A stretch of 64,000 nucleotides of DNA, from contig NZ_CADIKF010000023.1 of the NCBI RefSeq assembly GCF_902859875.1, positions 1 to 64,000 of the forward strand, read 5' to 3'. Of the stretch, positions 24,150 through 31,608 are shown one piece after another. Within the stretch, counting starts at the first letter, position 1. The number at the start of each line of letters is the position of its first letter. Made by a program: the position numbers and the translations under genes. Below the pieces are notes generated by a model. It ran no database searches, was not told where the DNA came from, and saw only the letters and a program-made list of their open reading frames with translations. This DNA is from Paraburkholderia solisilvae (GTDB taxonomy: Bacteria; Pseudomonadota; Gammaproteobacteria; Burkholderiales; Burkholderiaceae).

Positions 24150-24537
24150 CGGCGCGGTCAGTGGCGAACGAGTGGCGAGAAAACCGCGCACAGGCGTTTG
24201 CAGCAATGCGCCTGCCTTTATCGGGAGTTGTGCAGTGTGGCACGGCGCGCCGGCCTTGGACGGCCCGAATGCGTTGTAAAAAGCTCCAAAACTTGTCGCG
24301 TCAGGGAGCGTCGAAAGGCGATGAATCAGGTAACAATTTCATCGGGCTCCGCGCCATGATGGTGCGGGTCCTTCCGGGAGAGCCCAAAGACACGGGCACT
24401 GCGCGCGCTCGTTTCTCCCGTTCTTCTGATCAAAAAAAACACCTGACAAGTCGGGGCAAAACCGTTGTAAGGAATGACGGAATGAATTTTCCAGAATCGC
24501 GGCAGACGCCCGCGCCGCAAAGCAGGGAGGCAACGGC
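24150..24537. other. Region between recombinase and small-terminase-like genes
   Basis: A single weak ORF (ATG at 24146 overlapping the recombinase stop, to 24550) covers this stretch, but its sequence shows no domain and mixed composition. In lambdoid phages the DNA just upstream of the small terminase gene holds the cos or pac site, so this is where an element packaging site would be sought. None can be recognised by eye. Confidence 0.4.
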
Positions 24538-24966
24538 ATGCAACCCGTAACGCGCGCCGACGGTGTAACGCCAGGACTTACAAGTCGGCCCTCAAAAAGC
24601 GGCGAAATCGTCGACAAAAAGCAGCTGTGCGAGCGCCTCGGATGGTCACGTCCGAAGCTCGACCGGCGCCTGCGCACTGATGAAAATTTCCCGGTGCTGT
24701 GGCGCAGCAATCGGAGCGGCCCGTGGCAGTTCGACCTCGATGCGGTGGTCGCGCATCTGGAGGCCGCTGGCGAATCGGCCGAGCGACGCTGGATGCCGGC
24801 AGCGGGCAGTCGCGCCGGCATGCCTGACGATGTCTCGGGCGAACTGCGGCGCGAGCTCTCCGAGATGCGGGCGTTGCGACAGGCAGTCGAGGCGCTGCTC
24901 ATGCAACTGGGCGCTGGCGCAAAGGTCGGCAGCGCGGTTGCAGAGGAGCCACATGGCGACCGGTGA
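24538..24966 (+). CDS. DUF1441-like small-terminase-like protein, copy 1
   Basis: 142 residues; GGAGG precedes the ATG. Residues ~27-75 hold a winged-HTH motif (KKQLCERLGWSRPKLDRRL...FPVL...WQFDLDAVVAHL) shared almost word for word with the next gene. Phage small terminases (Nu1/DUF1441 type) bind the packaging site through such N-terminal domains. The C-terminal region is short and helical. It overlaps the second copy by 14 bp, so this is a tandem duplication that has diverged. Confidence 0.65.
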   Translation: MQPVTRADGVTPGLTSRPSKSGEIVDKKQLCERLGWSRPKLDRRLRTDENFPVLWRSNRSGPWQFDLDAVVAHLEAAGESAERRWMPAAGSRAGMPDDVSGELRRELSEMRALRQAVEALLMQLGAGAKVGSAVAEEPHGDR

Positions 24967-25531
24967 ATCGTCCGGATCGTCGGCCTCGCAGGTCGGCAAA
25001 AGCGCGCTGTGCAGGTTGCTCGGCTGGTCGAGGCCGAAGCTGGATCTACGGCTCGAGACCGATGCCGTCTTTCCGGTGTTGCAGCGGGGCGCGCAGGGCG
25101 GTGGCTGGCGGTTCGATCCCGCGGCGGTGCTCGACTACCTGCAGGGCGACATCGGCCTCGAGCAGGGGATGCCGCGCGAACCGGGCCACGCGTGCGATGA
25201 CGCTGCGTCCGCGGCAAGGCAACGACCGGCAGTCACGCACGCGGGCGAACATTCTGCGCGCCAGCGGCGCGATGTAGTTCAGGCCGAGATACTCGAGGAG
25301 AAGCTACGCCGCGATCGCGGAGAGCTCGTGCTGACGAAGGACGTGAGGCACATCACCACAATCATGTTGACGCACATCGGGAAGCGACTCGACCAGCTGG
25401 GCGACGACCTGTGTGCTCGCTTCGCCGCGGCCGACGCCGGCGGCGTTGCCGCGATACGAAGCGTGATCAACGAGCTGCAGGCCAGCGCACGGCGGGATGT
25501 CGGCAGCTTCTTTGAGGACCGTTCGCCCTAG
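24953..25531 (+). CDS. DUF1441-like small-terminase-like protein, copy 2
   Basis: 192 residues, the usual length for DUF1441/Nu1-type small terminase subunits. N-terminal winged-HTH (KSALCRLLGWSRPKLDLRL...FPVLQRG...WRFDPAAVLDYL), then helical oligomerisation and C-terminal parts (VVQAEILEEKLRRDRGELV, HIGKRLDQLGDDLCARF). In phages this subunit recognises cos or pac and recruits the large terminase. No large terminase is present here, so a helper's enzyme would be needed. PICI satellites redirect helper packaging in just this way. Confidence 0.7.
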   Translation: MATGESSGSSASQVGKSALCRLLGWSRPKLDLRLETDAVFPVLQRGAQGGGWRFDPAAVLDYLQGDIGLEQGMPREPGHACDDAASAARQRPAVTHAGEHSARQRRDVVQAEILEEKLRRDRGELVLTKDVRHITTIMLTHIGKRLDQLGDDLCARFAAADAGGVAAIRSVINELQASARRDVGSFFEDRSP

Positions 25532-25672
25532 ATGTTCGATGCATCCCCCGGCCGGCGGTGGGGAAAAACACCGGCAGCAGGCGATGAAGCGTAAGCGGAT
25601 GCTCACTGGGAGCCCTACCAGCTCGTTCCGCGCCAGGCGCCTGCCCCCTTCAATCCCATGCGGAGTTTTGCA

Positions 25673-26326
25673 ATGCCTACGATTCTCACAGAAGCACGTC
25701 ACGATGCTGGTTTTCTTGTTTCGGAAGCACGCGGGCATCGATCGCGCGATCGCGCGACCCTGAGCGGTGGCGCAAAGATGAATGCCGGCCAGGTCCTCGG
25801 CCGTAAGGGCGGCGGCACGGTCACCGCCGCGGCCAAAGCCGGCAATTCTGGCAATGGCGTTTTCACGCTCGACGCCATCACGCCGCTGGTGGCCAACGCG
25901 CAGCTCGGTGTCTACGTGGTGCGCTGCACGGTGGCCGCGGTGAACGGTGGTACGTTCCGCGTTTTCGATCCGAGTGGCGATGTACTCGGCGATGTCGCGG
26001 TCGGCACCACGTTCAACGATCAGATCAAGTTTTTTATCGGGGATGGCTCCACGGACTTTGTTGTCGGAGACGAGTTCGACGTGACCGTGTCCGCACTATC
26101 GAACGCATATATCCCGCTGAACCTCGCGGCCACAGATGGTTCGCAGATCGCCGTCGCGCTCTCGTTTGCGAATGTTGACGTCACCGCGGCTGATCAGCCC
26201 GGCACGATCGTGTCGCGCGATGCTGAGGTGAACGGTTCGGAGCTCTTCTGGCCGACCGGCGCCACGGCCGCACAGATCTCCGAAGGCGTCACGCAGCTCG
26301 AGGCAGTCGGCATCATCATTCGCTGA
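25673..26326 (+). CDS. Phage head decoration protein (lambda gpD family)
   Basis: 217 residues. The N-terminus MPTILTEARHDAGFLVSEA and the segment LSGGAKMNAGQVLGRKGGG are typical of the gpD/HDPD decoration family in Proteobacteria phages; the middle forms beta-rich repeats (VRCTVAAVNGGTFRVFDPSG) and the C-terminus GSELFWPTGATAAQ completes the trimer contacts. Decoration proteins stabilise expanded capsids. It follows the small-terminase genes, but the capsid, portal and large terminase genes normally near it are absent. A particle-modifying role like P4 Psu is an inference. Confidence 0.8.
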   Translation: MPTILTEARHDAGFLVSEARGHRSRDRATLSGGAKMNAGQVLGRKGGGTVTAAAKAGNSGNGVFTLDAITPLVANAQLGVYVVRCTVAAVNGGTFRVFDPSGDVLGDVAVGTTFNDQIKFFIGDGSTDFVVGDEFDVTVSALSNAYIPLNLAATDGSQIAVALSFANVDVTAADQPGTIVSRDAEVNGSELFWPTGATAAQISEGVTQLEAVGIIIR

Positions 26327-26423
26327 GAGCGGCTGGCACACGCACTCGTCCGATTGTCGATTCGCATGACCGTAGCACCTTCACGGGCATGCGATCTTTC
26401 CGGGCCGGGCTCTTCAATCGTGG

Positions 26424-27170
26424 TCACTGCCGCACACCGTAGGCATGCAGCGTTTCACGCAGGTAGTTTCGAAACCAGTAATGCTTCGCCGTGGCAGAAG
26501 GCTGATTTGCAGGCGGCGAATTGTCATCCAATGCTTTCAATAAGCAGGCCGATTTGGATAACACCATGTCTTGCGAGGTGCGCGTGCGTTGTCCGGCCGA
26601 CTTCCCGGGCGCGTCGGATAGCGACGGGGCGTGCGCAAACGGGCCAAGGATGTGAAGGTGGACGTTGCCGTCGAAATCGGTGCGGAAAAGGCTCGACACG
26701 ATCGCCCGGGCTTGCTCACCACGTTGAGAGACCTCCATTTCGATATAGGCCGTCGCAATATCGTTGGGAACGAGAATGCGCGGATAGACGGCCTGTTTAC
26801 TTTCGAGCTCATATGCCTGGATGAGCGCGGGTCCGAAGACGATTCCGTTTTCACGATGGTGAAGAGGTCCATGTCCGACTCCGCCCCGCGTGAGAATACC
26901 CATCGCCAGCAATTGCCACGAAAGATAGCTTGCGAAATGCAGGATCCGCGCGTATCCGAACCCGTTCCCGATCTCGTCGGACACCACAACGGAGTCGGAA
27001 AAAGCGGTCAGGCGCATATGCGGGGCGTTATGAAACGGCCCGGACTCTGCCTCTTTAGTAAGCGTCAGCGCTTTGACAATATCGGCTTCTCGATTCGCAT
27101 TGATCAGCTCTTTGAATCCCAAGATATCTAGAAAGACTGCGACGCGCTTCGTGTAGGTTGTGGATTCCAT
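26424..27170 (-). CDS. Class III nucleotide-cyclase-like protein (cargo)
   Basis: 248 residues. Residues 10-19 (VAVFLDILGF) contain Asp15 and residues 53-62 (RLTAFSDSVV) contain Asp59. Their 44-residue spacing equals that of the two metal-binding Asp residues of class III adenylyl/guanylyl cyclases. RGGVGHGPLHH and VFGPALIQAYELE then fit later cyclase strands. It is therefore probably a stand-alone cyclase; product and partner are unknown. Pycsar anti-phage systems use such cyclases, and its place in mobile-element cargo suggests defence. No clear effector is adjacent. The ATG at 27170 lacks a good ribosome site. Confidence 0.6.
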   Translation of the reverse strand: MESTTYTKRVAVFLDILGFKELINANREADIVKALTLTKEAESGPFHNAPHMRLTAFSDSVVVSDEIGNGFGYARILHFASYLSWQLLAMGILTRGGVGHGPLHHRENGIVFGPALIQAYELESKQAVYPRILVPNDIATAYIEMEVSQRGEQARAIVSSLFRTDFDGNVHLHILGPFAHAPSLSDAPGKSAGQRTRTSQDMVLSKSACLLKALDDNSPPANQPSATAKHYWFRNYLRETLHAYGVRQ

Positions 27171-27553
27171 ATCGAGCCGTAAGTATTCGAATGTCGTGAG
27201 CGGTCGGCCTGCTCGCCGCGAACGCGCGACGGTGATTCGCGGGCACGTGATATGGCGCAACGATAAGCTCGGCAAATCAGTCACGGTGCCGCGACATCTC
27301 AAGTCGCGCCACACCGCCAACGGAATCCTCAAAACGATCGGAAGCGATCACAAGTTCTGATCAGAGCGTGTTCACGTAGTATCCCTTCGTGCCAGCATCA
27401 CGCCACCGCACAACGGAGAGTCCCGACGTGCGCATCGTCATGTCGCCAATCTTCCTTAATCTCCGAAATACAGCGCATACCGATCGGAAACGTCGTCCAA
27501 CTCTTAGAACAGCGCAAACGCGTGAATGCGCTCCCCTAAAGATCGCCTAGAGC
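27171..27553. other. Intergenic cargo region
   Basis: No gene is supported in these 383 bases. A 66-codon plus-strand ORF (27160-27360) has a C-terminal patch (KSVTVPRHL, ANGILKTIG) reminiscent of HicA toxins, but the N-terminal half does not fit and no HicB partner is seen, so it is at most a remnant. Confidence 0.4.
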
Positions 27554-27715
27554 TCAGTCTTTTTCGTCGTTCTGCTTTGGTACGTCGGGGTTCTGCGATC
27601 TGCTGATGGCGCGCTCGATCAGAAAATCCAGCAGGTCGTCCCATGCCTCCGGGGCGCGCTCGGCAAACGGCATTGTTTTCCGTGTGCCATCCTTCGTTGG
27701 TCTATCGGTCGACAT
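27554..27715 (-). CDS. Hypothetical small protein in cargo region
   Basis: 53 residues from ATG at 27715 (a GTG at 27754 would give 66). Contains RAPEAWDDLLDFLIERAIS, a likely helix, and a charged C-terminus. It lies on the same strand as, and upstream of, the cyclase-like gene but 383 bp away. No family is recognised. Confidence 0.45.
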   Translation of the reverse strand: MSTDRPTKDGTRKTMPFAERAPEAWDDLLDFLIERAISRSQNPDVPKQNDEKD

Positions 27716-27913
27716 ATTCACCAGTACGCTGATACGCCTTTTAGGTTCAGTCACGAAGTTGGACGATTAATCATTCGCTACAGGCACCCGCGGTTGCCAT
27801 TTAAGCCGCCGCGGGGTGCTTCGTTCTTTGCCCAGTGAAGAGTTCTTGAGCGAGCAGTTGTAGCCGGCGCGTCGATCGAAGTAACCGCAAGCGCCGCCAT
27901 TGGCATTGACGCG

Positions 27914-28072
27914 TTACGACCTCTTTTCATAGTGGTCGCCGGTCCGCGCATTCTTGTAGTGGCCACCCTTATGAGATGAACCATGGCCGCCGGCATAGTG
28001 GCCACCTCGCGCGAATGACGTCGCCGGCATTACAACGGCGGCGCACAGAACCAGAGCAAATATCGCTTTCAT
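27914..28072 (-). CDS. Small secreted Gly/His-rich protein
   Basis: 52 residues, below the usual size cut-off: a signal peptide (MKAIFALVLCAAVVMPATSFA, cut here in two at residue 20/21) followed by a Gly/His/Lys/Tyr-rich mature part (GGHYAGGHGSSHKGGHYKN, ending GDHYEKRS). It starts 13 bp after the DUF3606 stop on the same strand. Export to the periplasm is likely; function unknown. Confidence 0.6.
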   Translation of the reverse strand: MKAIFALVLCAAVVMPATSFARGGHYAGGHGSSHKGGHYKNARTGDHYEKRS

Positions 28073-28085
28073 CGTTCCGCCGATC

Positions 28086-28262
28086 TCACTTACCCAGTTT
28101 CACACGCACAGCGTCGACGTGCGGGCCCACGACTTTCACGGCATCCTTCAGTTGAGCATGGGTGACGCTCCACTTGTTGCTCCAGTAGTTCAGCTCCCAC
28201 GGCTCGTTGACGTTCACCTGTTTTGGATCCTGAGGCTGCTTGATTTTAAGGTTGTCTGTCAT
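28086..28262 (-). CDS. DUF3606 family protein
   Basis: 58 residues. The DUF3606 pattern is clear: QDPKQVNVNEPWELNYWSNK, then a helix VTHAQLKDAVKVVG and a final VDAVRVKL. These small proteins are widespread in Burkholderiaceae and have no known function. AGAGGGA lies just before the ATG. It heads a two-gene minus-strand unit with the secreted peptide. Confidence 0.75.
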   Translation of the reverse strand: MTDNLKIKQPQDPKQVNVNEPWELNYWSNKWSVTHAQLKDAVKVVGPHVDAVRVKLGK

Positions 28263-28411
28263 AGGTCCCTCTCACTGGTTGAAGTGCGGTGAAATAATGA
28301 CGTAGGGAGATTTAAAAGAAAGCAGTGGTAAACCCGGCTGTATGCTGAACAACATGAGTGCTGTGATTCATATCCAAATTGCATAAACGTCTTCTACATC
28401 AAGGTGATGCC

Positions 28412-28756
28412 GTGCATAAATTGATCGGGTTCACTGATGTGCGCACAGCGTCTAACTTTCGCGGACCTTGGATCGGTGCGAAACGCTATATCGATGTCCC
28501 TCTAAAGATCGAGCTGAGACATGCCGACAACCCGGCAATGAGCAATTCAAACGACATCCCGTTCGGCCCCGACCATCCCCGATACGCTGAAGCCTTGGCG
28601 CTCGAAAATTCGGTACGCGCCGTACGAAAGGCGCGCGGGAAAAAAAACTCCGAAGACTGCACGCCCGGTTCGCCTGAGTGGTTTGCCGTTGAAGAGGATT
28701 TCCTTCGAGATTTGGCGCGCGCGTTGGGAGGCGACCCTGACGAGATTGACGACTGA
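28412..28756 (+). CDS. Hypothetical protein upstream of prtN
   Basis: 114 residues if read from GTG at 28412 (AAGGTGA 5 nt upstream); ATG at 28538 would give 72. The region after the second start is more protein-like (PFGPDHPRYAEALALENSV, FAVEEDFLRDLARALGGD). No family is recognised. It ends 10 bp before the prtN-like start and begins a plus-strand run of four genes. Confidence 0.5.
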   Translation: MHKLIGFTDVRTASNFRGPWIGAKRYIDVPLKIELRHADNPAMSNSNDIPFGPDHPRYAEALALENSVRAVRKARGKKNSEDCTPGSPEWFAVEEDFLRDLARALGGDPDEIDD

Positions 28757-28766
28757 TGAGAGCCTC

Positions 28767-29090
28767 ATGGCTTGCGCAGTGGTAGTGCGCCGATTGAGAA
28801 ATCAAGCTATCGGACGCTCGTTGAACACCGCGTTCCTGCTGATGGCGCAACACGGTGCGACGGCCGTCGTTCCGTTCGAGGCTGTGTGCCGCGATTACTT
28901 CGCGCACCTGGCGCCGGACAAGCTGCTGCAAAAGATCAAAGCCGGTGAGATCCGTCTCCCGATTGAGCGCATGGAACGATCGCAGAAGAGCGCCAAAGGC
29001 GTCCATATCCAGGATCTGGCGCACTACATCGACGAGCGGCGCGTCGCTGCAAGAAAAGAGTTAGAAGCGGTGACGCGCGGCCCGCACTGA
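28767..29090 (+). CDS. prtN: PrtN-like pyocin activator family protein
   Basis: 107 residues from ATG at 28767; TTG at 28821 would start exactly at the family N-terminus. The sequence LNTAFLLMAQHGATAVVPFE, DYFAHLAPDKLLQKIKAGEI and RSQKSAKGVHIQDLAHYID match PrtN, the DNA-binding activator of pyocin genes in Pseudomonas and of prophage genes elsewhere. Here it may switch on late element genes or respond to a helper phage. It lies between unknown genes and a second AlpA. Confidence 0.85.
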   Translation: MACAVVVRRLRNQAIGRSLNTAFLLMAQHGATAVVPFEAVCRDYFAHLAPDKLLQKIKAGEIRLPIERMERSQKSAKGVHIQDLAHYIDERRVAARKELEAVTRGPH

Positions 29091-29113
29091 ATGCACGTGG
29101 GAAACACACAGAC

Positions 29114-29407
29114 TTGACCAAGCAAACTCCAACGAAACGGGCAAGGGATCGCGAACCGGTCGTTTTCATGCGTCCGATTTTTCTGAGCCTTGAATCGACG
29201 GCGGAAGCCGTATCGCTGTCTCAGGCAACGGTGCAGTTGCTCGTGCGCGAAGGAAGCTTTCCGAAGCCTCGCCTGCTATCCGGGCGTCGTGTCGGATGGC
29301 TTGTGCGAGAGCTAGATGAATGGGCCGAAGTGCGCCCCGTTTCGGACCAGCCTCCTCCACCGAATACCGGACATACCAACCGTCGGCGCGCTGCGGGAAA
29401 GACATGA
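29114..29407 (+). CDS. AlpA-like helix-turn-helix protein, second copy
   Basis: 97 residues from TTG at 29114; ATG at 29168 begins nearer the domain. The AlpA-type winged helix is visible as STAEAVSLSQATVQLLVREG, then FPKPRLLSGRRVGWLVRELDEW. AlpA-family proteins act as excisionases and regulators. With the copy at 11883 the element has two, perhaps matching its two tyrosine recombinases. The next gene overlaps it by ATGA. Confidence 0.75.
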   Translation: MTKQTPTKRARDREPVVFMRPIFLSLESTAEAVSLSQATVQLLVREGSFPKPRLLSGRRVGWLVRELDEWAEVRPVSDQPPPPNTGHTNRRRAAGKT

Positions 29408-29745
29408 TGGCAAACCGGCACAACCGTCGCCAACGCAAGAAGCTCCGGATCGGGGAGTTCCAGGAACTCGGGTTTTCCGTCTCTGCGGCGTTACGCGTAC
29501 CTCTAGACGATTCTGATCGGGACGCGCTGATCGATGTGCTGCTTGATGACTGCATCGAGCGAAATGGGCTGCTCTTCGGCGGCGGCATCAACGAAATGCT
29601 GGATGGCTTCGTGACGTCCGATACGCGTCGAGGCTCCGCGACAGAGCAGCAACGACAGGCGGTCCTGGTATGGCTTCACGCACGTCCGGAATTCGATGCT
29701 GTGACGGTTGGTCCGTTGACCGATGCTTGGTACGGGCATAACTGA
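29404..29745 (+). CDS. yggL: YggL (DUF469) family 50S ribosome-binding protein
   Basis: 113 residues. RRQRKKLRIGEFQELGFSVS at the N-terminus is the YggL signature; ERNGLLFGGGINEMLDGFV and LVWLHARPEFDAVTVGPL match the rest. E. coli YggL binds the 50S ribosomal subunit. A copy on a mobile element is unexpected and may affect host or phage translation. Coupled by ATGA to the AlpA-like gene. Confidence 0.85.
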   Translation: MMANRHNRRQRKKLRIGEFQELGFSVSAALRVPLDDSDRDALIDVLLDDCIERNGLLFGGGINEMLDGFVTSDTRRGSATEQQRQAVLVWLHARPEFDAVTVGPLTDAWYGHN

Positions 29746-29892
29746 CAACGACTGAGGCCGCTACGAAAATTCGGTCGGGCGTAAAACGCGGGAATCAATG
29801 AGGGGCGGTTATCTTCGCGCCGCAACGCCATGGTCTATCCTCGTCCGTCGAGATCTTCGCCGTCAAACCATTTATCCGCAACTGCAAGAACT

Positions 29893-30153
29893 CTAAGTGC
29901 GGCGCTTCGAAATATTGAGCGGAATGAGTTTCGGCCGCTCTTTGGCGCTCTCGCCTTGTTTGGTCGCTGGGAGCACGTTCAAACGCTTGGCAAGCAATGC
30001 CTCAAACGAGTCGCGCGTAAGCACGATGGACCCATCGCTACGACATACCGGTTCGATCCCAAAATGCAATCTGAACCAGGCTTTCTGAGCGGAATGCCGG
30101 CTCTTGCCACTAATGCGACACAGGTCTTCTTGAGATAGCAATTCGAATGGCAT
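29893..30153 (-). CDS. DUF4224 protein, possible excisionase
   Basis: 86 residues. LLSQEDLCRISGKSRHSAQK is the DUF4224 N-terminal helix-turn-helix, usually found next to phage integrases. It follows the integrase gene on the same strand with a 62-bp gap. A role in excision or integrase control is inferred from position. Confidence 0.7.
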   Translation of the reverse strand: MPFELLSQEDLCRISGKSRHSAQKAWFRLHFGIEPVCRSDGSIVLTRDSFEALLAKRLNVLPATKQGESAKERPKLIPLNISKRRT

Positions 30154-30215
30154 TTTCGCTCCTACGGGCCACTGGGGTTCAGTTCCTACCCGTTGACATG
30201 CAGAGTAATGGGACG

Positions 30216-31436
30216 TTACCGCGCCGCATTGATGGGGATGATCTCAGCGCCGGCTTTAATCTTATCCAGATAATCGGCCCACTTTTGCATCATCGCTCGG
30301 CGTTGCTTGAGGAACTTCGTGCGGTTGTAGGCTGTGCCCAGCGCGTCCGGCACTTTGTGCGCAAGCTGGTGTTCAATGGTATCGGGTTGTTGTTCCAGTT
30401 CTTCATGGAGGATAGTGCGTGCCATCGCACGGAATCCGTGACCGGTAATCTCCTCCTGCGTGTCATAGCCTAGTCTGCGCAACGCAGCATTGACGGCCGC
30501 ATCGGACATTGGACGTTTCTTGTCGCGGGCGCCGGGGAACACATAACGTCCGTCGCCTGTGAGGGCATGGAGTTCCAGAAGGATGGTAACCGCCTGGGTG
30601 GGTAGCGGAACCAGATGGTGTGTTTTCGTCTTGTTGACGAAAAATGACCATTGCGCGCGGTCGAAGTCGATAGACGCCCATTCCATCTGGCGCAGTTCTC
30701 CGGGCCGTTGAAACAGCATCGGAGACAGTTTGAGTGCGCACTGTACGACGAACGTGCCCTTGAAGCCATCGAAGGCCCGAAGTAGCTCCGCTGCCTCGTC
30801 CGGCTCGGTAATGGCCGCAAAATGCTTGGTGACAGAAGGAGGGATGGCTCCGACCAGGTCGCGGGCGGGGTCGTACTTACAGTACCCCTCCTTGATGCCA
30901 TGACGAAAGACGCGGCTGATTTCGCTGCGGAGCCGATGGGAGGTAAAACGAGCGCCCCGCGCATCCACCCGTTTGAGCACAGCCAGAATTTCCGGCGCGT
31001 CAATTTCGGTAATAGGCCGCTTGCCGAGCCACGGGAGGGCATCAACCTTAAAACGCGCGAGCGTTTTGTCGTATTGGGCCTGCTCGACAGACGAGCGGCG
31101 CTCTTCCATCCATGCCATAGCGACGGCTTCGAACGAATTGGAGGCGGCAAGTAGCGTCGCACGCTTCTCGACTTTCTTTGCCTCGCCCGGATCGACGCCG
31201 TCCGCTAGTTTCTCGCGTGCTACGTCGCGCTTCTTGCGTGCGGCCGCAAGCGACACGTCGGGATAGACGCCCAACGCCAGCGTTTTGTCCTTGCCAGCAA
31301 ACCTGTAATTGAGCCTCCAGTATTTCGCGCCCGACTTGTCGAGCTGCAGATACATTCTGCCGCCGTCGGACAAACGGTTACCTTCGCCGTCAGGGTTGTA
31401 CCGGGCATTCTTGACCTGAGCATCGGTGAGCGGCAT
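30216..31436 (-). CDS. int: P4-type tyrosine integrase
   Basis: 406 residues. The N-terminal arm-binding domain (DUF4102 type: MPLTDAQVKNARYNPDGEGN, AGKDKTLALGVYPDVSLAAA) is typical of integrases that target tRNA genes. Catalytic positions: first Arg in LFQRPGELRQMEW, HGFRAMART (HxxR), HQLAHK and the nucleophile Tyr in TAYNRTKF. Start at ATG 31436, since homology begins at MPLTDAQ. The ribosome-site region overlaps an inverted ATACCACC arm site, so the integrase may repress itself. It points away from tRNA-Leu, 173 bp from it. Confidence 0.92.
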   Translation of the reverse strand: MPLTDAQVKNARYNPDGEGNRLSDGGRMYLQLDKSGAKYWRLNYRFAGKDKTLALGVYPDVSLAAARKKRDVAREKLADGVDPGEAKKVEKRATLLAASNSFEAVAMAWMEERRSSVEQAQYDKTLARFKVDALPWLGKRPITEIDAPEILAVLKRVDARGARFTSHRLRSEISRVFRHGIKEGYCKYDPARDLVGAIPPSVTKHFAAITEPDEAAELLRAFDGFKGTFVVQCALKLSPMLFQRPGELRQMEWASIDFDRAQWSFFVNKTKTHHLVPLPTQAVTILLELHALTGDGRYVFPGARDKKRPMSDAAVNAALRRLGYDTQEEITGHGFRAMARTILHEELEQQPDTIEHQLAHKVPDALGTAYNRTKFLKQRRAMMQKWADYLDKIKAGAEIIPINAAR

Positions 31437-31504
31437 GGTGGTATTTCCAGCGGAAGTGGGCAAGAGTGCGCCGAATACCACCAAATGTACCACCCGATAC
31501 CACC
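31437..31504. repeat. Integrase arm-type sites, right end
   Basis: ATACCACC at 31475-31482 and 31497-31504, GTACCACC at 31487-31494, and the inverted copy GGTGGTAT at 31437-31444 touching the int start codon. Matching copies lie at the left end. Confidence 0.7.
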
Positions 31505-31541
31505 GGCTGTCCTTGCGCTTGGCCGGAATACATTGGAAACA

Positions 31542-31577
31542 AAAAACCCGCCGAGCCGAGCGCTGTGGCGGGTTTTT
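31542..31577 (-). terminator. Terminator downstream of tRNA-Leu
   Basis: AAAAACCCGCC / GGCGGGTTTTT, an 11-bp stem, 32 bp past the tRNA 3' end. It is symmetric enough to work in both directions and lies on the element side of the junction, so the element supplies the terminator of the tRNA. Confidence 0.85.
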
Positions 31578-31608
31578 GGAATTCTAAGGAACTGCCGAGA
31601 ACACTTGC

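Noticed and set aside
24146-24550. 134-codon ORF overlapping the recombinase stop by ATGA
   Set aside because: No domain, mixed composition and overlap with the next gene. The overlap alone is too weak to call it a gene.
27160-27360. Plus-strand ORF with a HicA-like C-terminal patch (KSVTVPRHL, ANGILKTIG)
   Set aside because: The N-terminal part lacks the conserved GSH region in normal form, there is no HicB partner, and it overlaps the start of the cyclase-like gene. At most a remnant.
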